Source: Prado023 sp963818445
GTDB taxonomy: Bacteria > Actinomycetota > Actinomycetes > S36-B12 > CAIYMF01
Length of the DNA: 64,000 nucleotides
NCBI GenBank assembly: GCA_963818445.1
Contig: CAWFSG010000010.1
Coordinates: forward strand, 124,001 to 188,000
Reading direction: 5' to 3'
The notes under the pieces are model-generated. The model was given only the letters and a program-made list of their open reading frames with translations. It had not been told where the DNA came from and ran no database searches. Shown here in pieces: positions 63,483-64,000 of this stretch. Numbering within the stretch: position 1 is the stretch's first letter; the number at the start of each line of letters is the position of its first letter. The translations under genes and the position numbers were made by a program.

Positions 63483-64000
63483 ATGCCCACCTCCGCACCC
63501 CCGGCGACGCGCACGGCGTTGGTTCGCCGTGCCCGCCGGATGGGCCGGATCCTGGGCGAGACCTACCCCGACGCGCACTGCGAGCTCGACTTCGACTCGC
63601 CCTACCAGCTGCTCGTGGCGACGATCCTGTCCGCCCAGTGCACCGACGTCCGGGTCAACATGGTGACCCCCAACGTCTTCGCGGCGTACCCGACATCAGC
63701 CGACCTGGCCGCTGCGGACCGCGCGGAGCTGGAGGCGATGATCGAGTCCACCGGCTTCTTCCGGGCGAAGTCGGCGTCCCTGCAGGGCATGGCCGCGCGG
63801 CTGGTGGAGGCGTATGGCGGGGAGGTTCCGGGGCGGCTGAAGGACCTCGTCACCCTGCCCGGAGTGGGTCGCAAGACAGCCAACGTCGTACTCGGCAATG
63901 CCTTCGGCGTCCCCGGGATCACCGTGGACACGCACTTCGGCCGGCTCTCCCGGCGCTTCGGCTGGACCACGGCGGAGGACCCCGAGAAGGTCGAGTCCGA
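63483..64000 (+). CDS. nth: Endonuclease III, N-terminal part
   Basis: The frame is open to the window end; about 172 residues are present. LLVATILSAQCTDVRVNMVT and the helix-hairpin-helix LPGVGRKTANVVLGNAFG with Lys, then VDTHFGRLSRR with the catalytic Asp, define the base-excision glycosylase/lyase Nth. TAGGCT ends 6 nt before ATG 63483, so a leaderless start is likely. The FeS cysteines would lie beyond the window. Confidence 0.95.
   Translation, partial: MPTSAPPATRTALVRRARRMGRILGETYPDAHCELDFDSPYQLLVATILSAQCTDVRVNMVTPNVFAAYPTSADLAAADRAELEAMIESTGFFRAKSASLQGMAARLVEAYGGEVPGRLKDLVTLPGVGRKTANVVLGNAFGVPGITVDTHFGRLSRRFGWTTAEDPEKVES

Overview
This window is a GC-rich (roughly 70 percent GC) chromosome segment from an actinomycete. 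It is centred on the replication origin. Three things place it: the gene order rpmH-dnaA-oriC-dnaN-recF-dciA-gyrB-gyrA, the actinobacterial genes around it (crgA, DUF3566, DLW-39, class E sortase, DUF881, a MurJ plus pseudokinase pair, an RsiG-like protein), and the tRNA and operon order, which follows near-origin Mycobacterium and Streptomyces chromosomes. I cannot name the genus.

Layout. 1-5.2 kb: end of an acetyl-CoA hydrolase/transferase gene, a secreted lysozyme-like protein, a broken MFS exporter, tRNA-Leu and an O-acyltransferase. 5.2-16.3 kb: pcnA, a Nudix gene, a DUF6049 gene, murJ, a pseudokinase, trxB, trxA and a CwlM-like amidase, the usual envelope and thioredoxin cluster left of the origin. 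16.3-24.1 kb: an exported phospholipase-D-like protein with a PKD insertion, an aminotransferase, ddl, a helix-turn-helix/coiled-coil gene, parB and rsmG. 24.1-36.4 kb: jag, yidC, yidD, rnpA, rpmH, dnaA, oriC, dnaN, recF, dciA, gyrB and gyrA. 36.5-42.2 kb: DUF3566, tRNA-Ile, DLW-39, tRNA-Ala, a cyclophilin, a rhomboid, crgA, a sortase operon and trpG. 42.2-53.6 kb: an aminotransferase, an SDR, pyrE, dedA, a SpoU methyltransferase, tRNA-Ser, a ferritin, dnaX, recR, lysC-asd and tRNA-Pro. 53.8-64 kb: a phosphoesterase, a YqeY protein, a bifunctional PBP, two ArsA-type ATPases, an MBL hydrolase, a Nudix gene, a RidA protein, DUF4177, crp, an RsiG-like protein and the start of nth.

The most unusual features are these. 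(1) The partition locus has parB and a parS site but no parA between rsmG and parB. ParB also lacks the usual N-terminal GLGRGL box. The module carries shared GTGACCTAG sites, and a perfect palindrome of two consensus DnaA boxes lies in front of parB. (2) A hairpin repeat sits about 115 bp behind both tRNA-Ala and tRNA-Pro, and each copy carries the 3' end of its own host tRNA. (3) DnaA-box-like sequences precede dnaA, gyrB, dnaX, parB and the HTH gene. (4) Many genes have a -10 hexamer ending 6 to 8 nt before the start codon, so they are probably leaderless.

At least seven reading-frame breaks occur in the window, including in ddl and dnaX, which should be essential. Single-base errors in the source sequence are therefore likely, and the broken genes should not be taken as true pseudogenes without checking.
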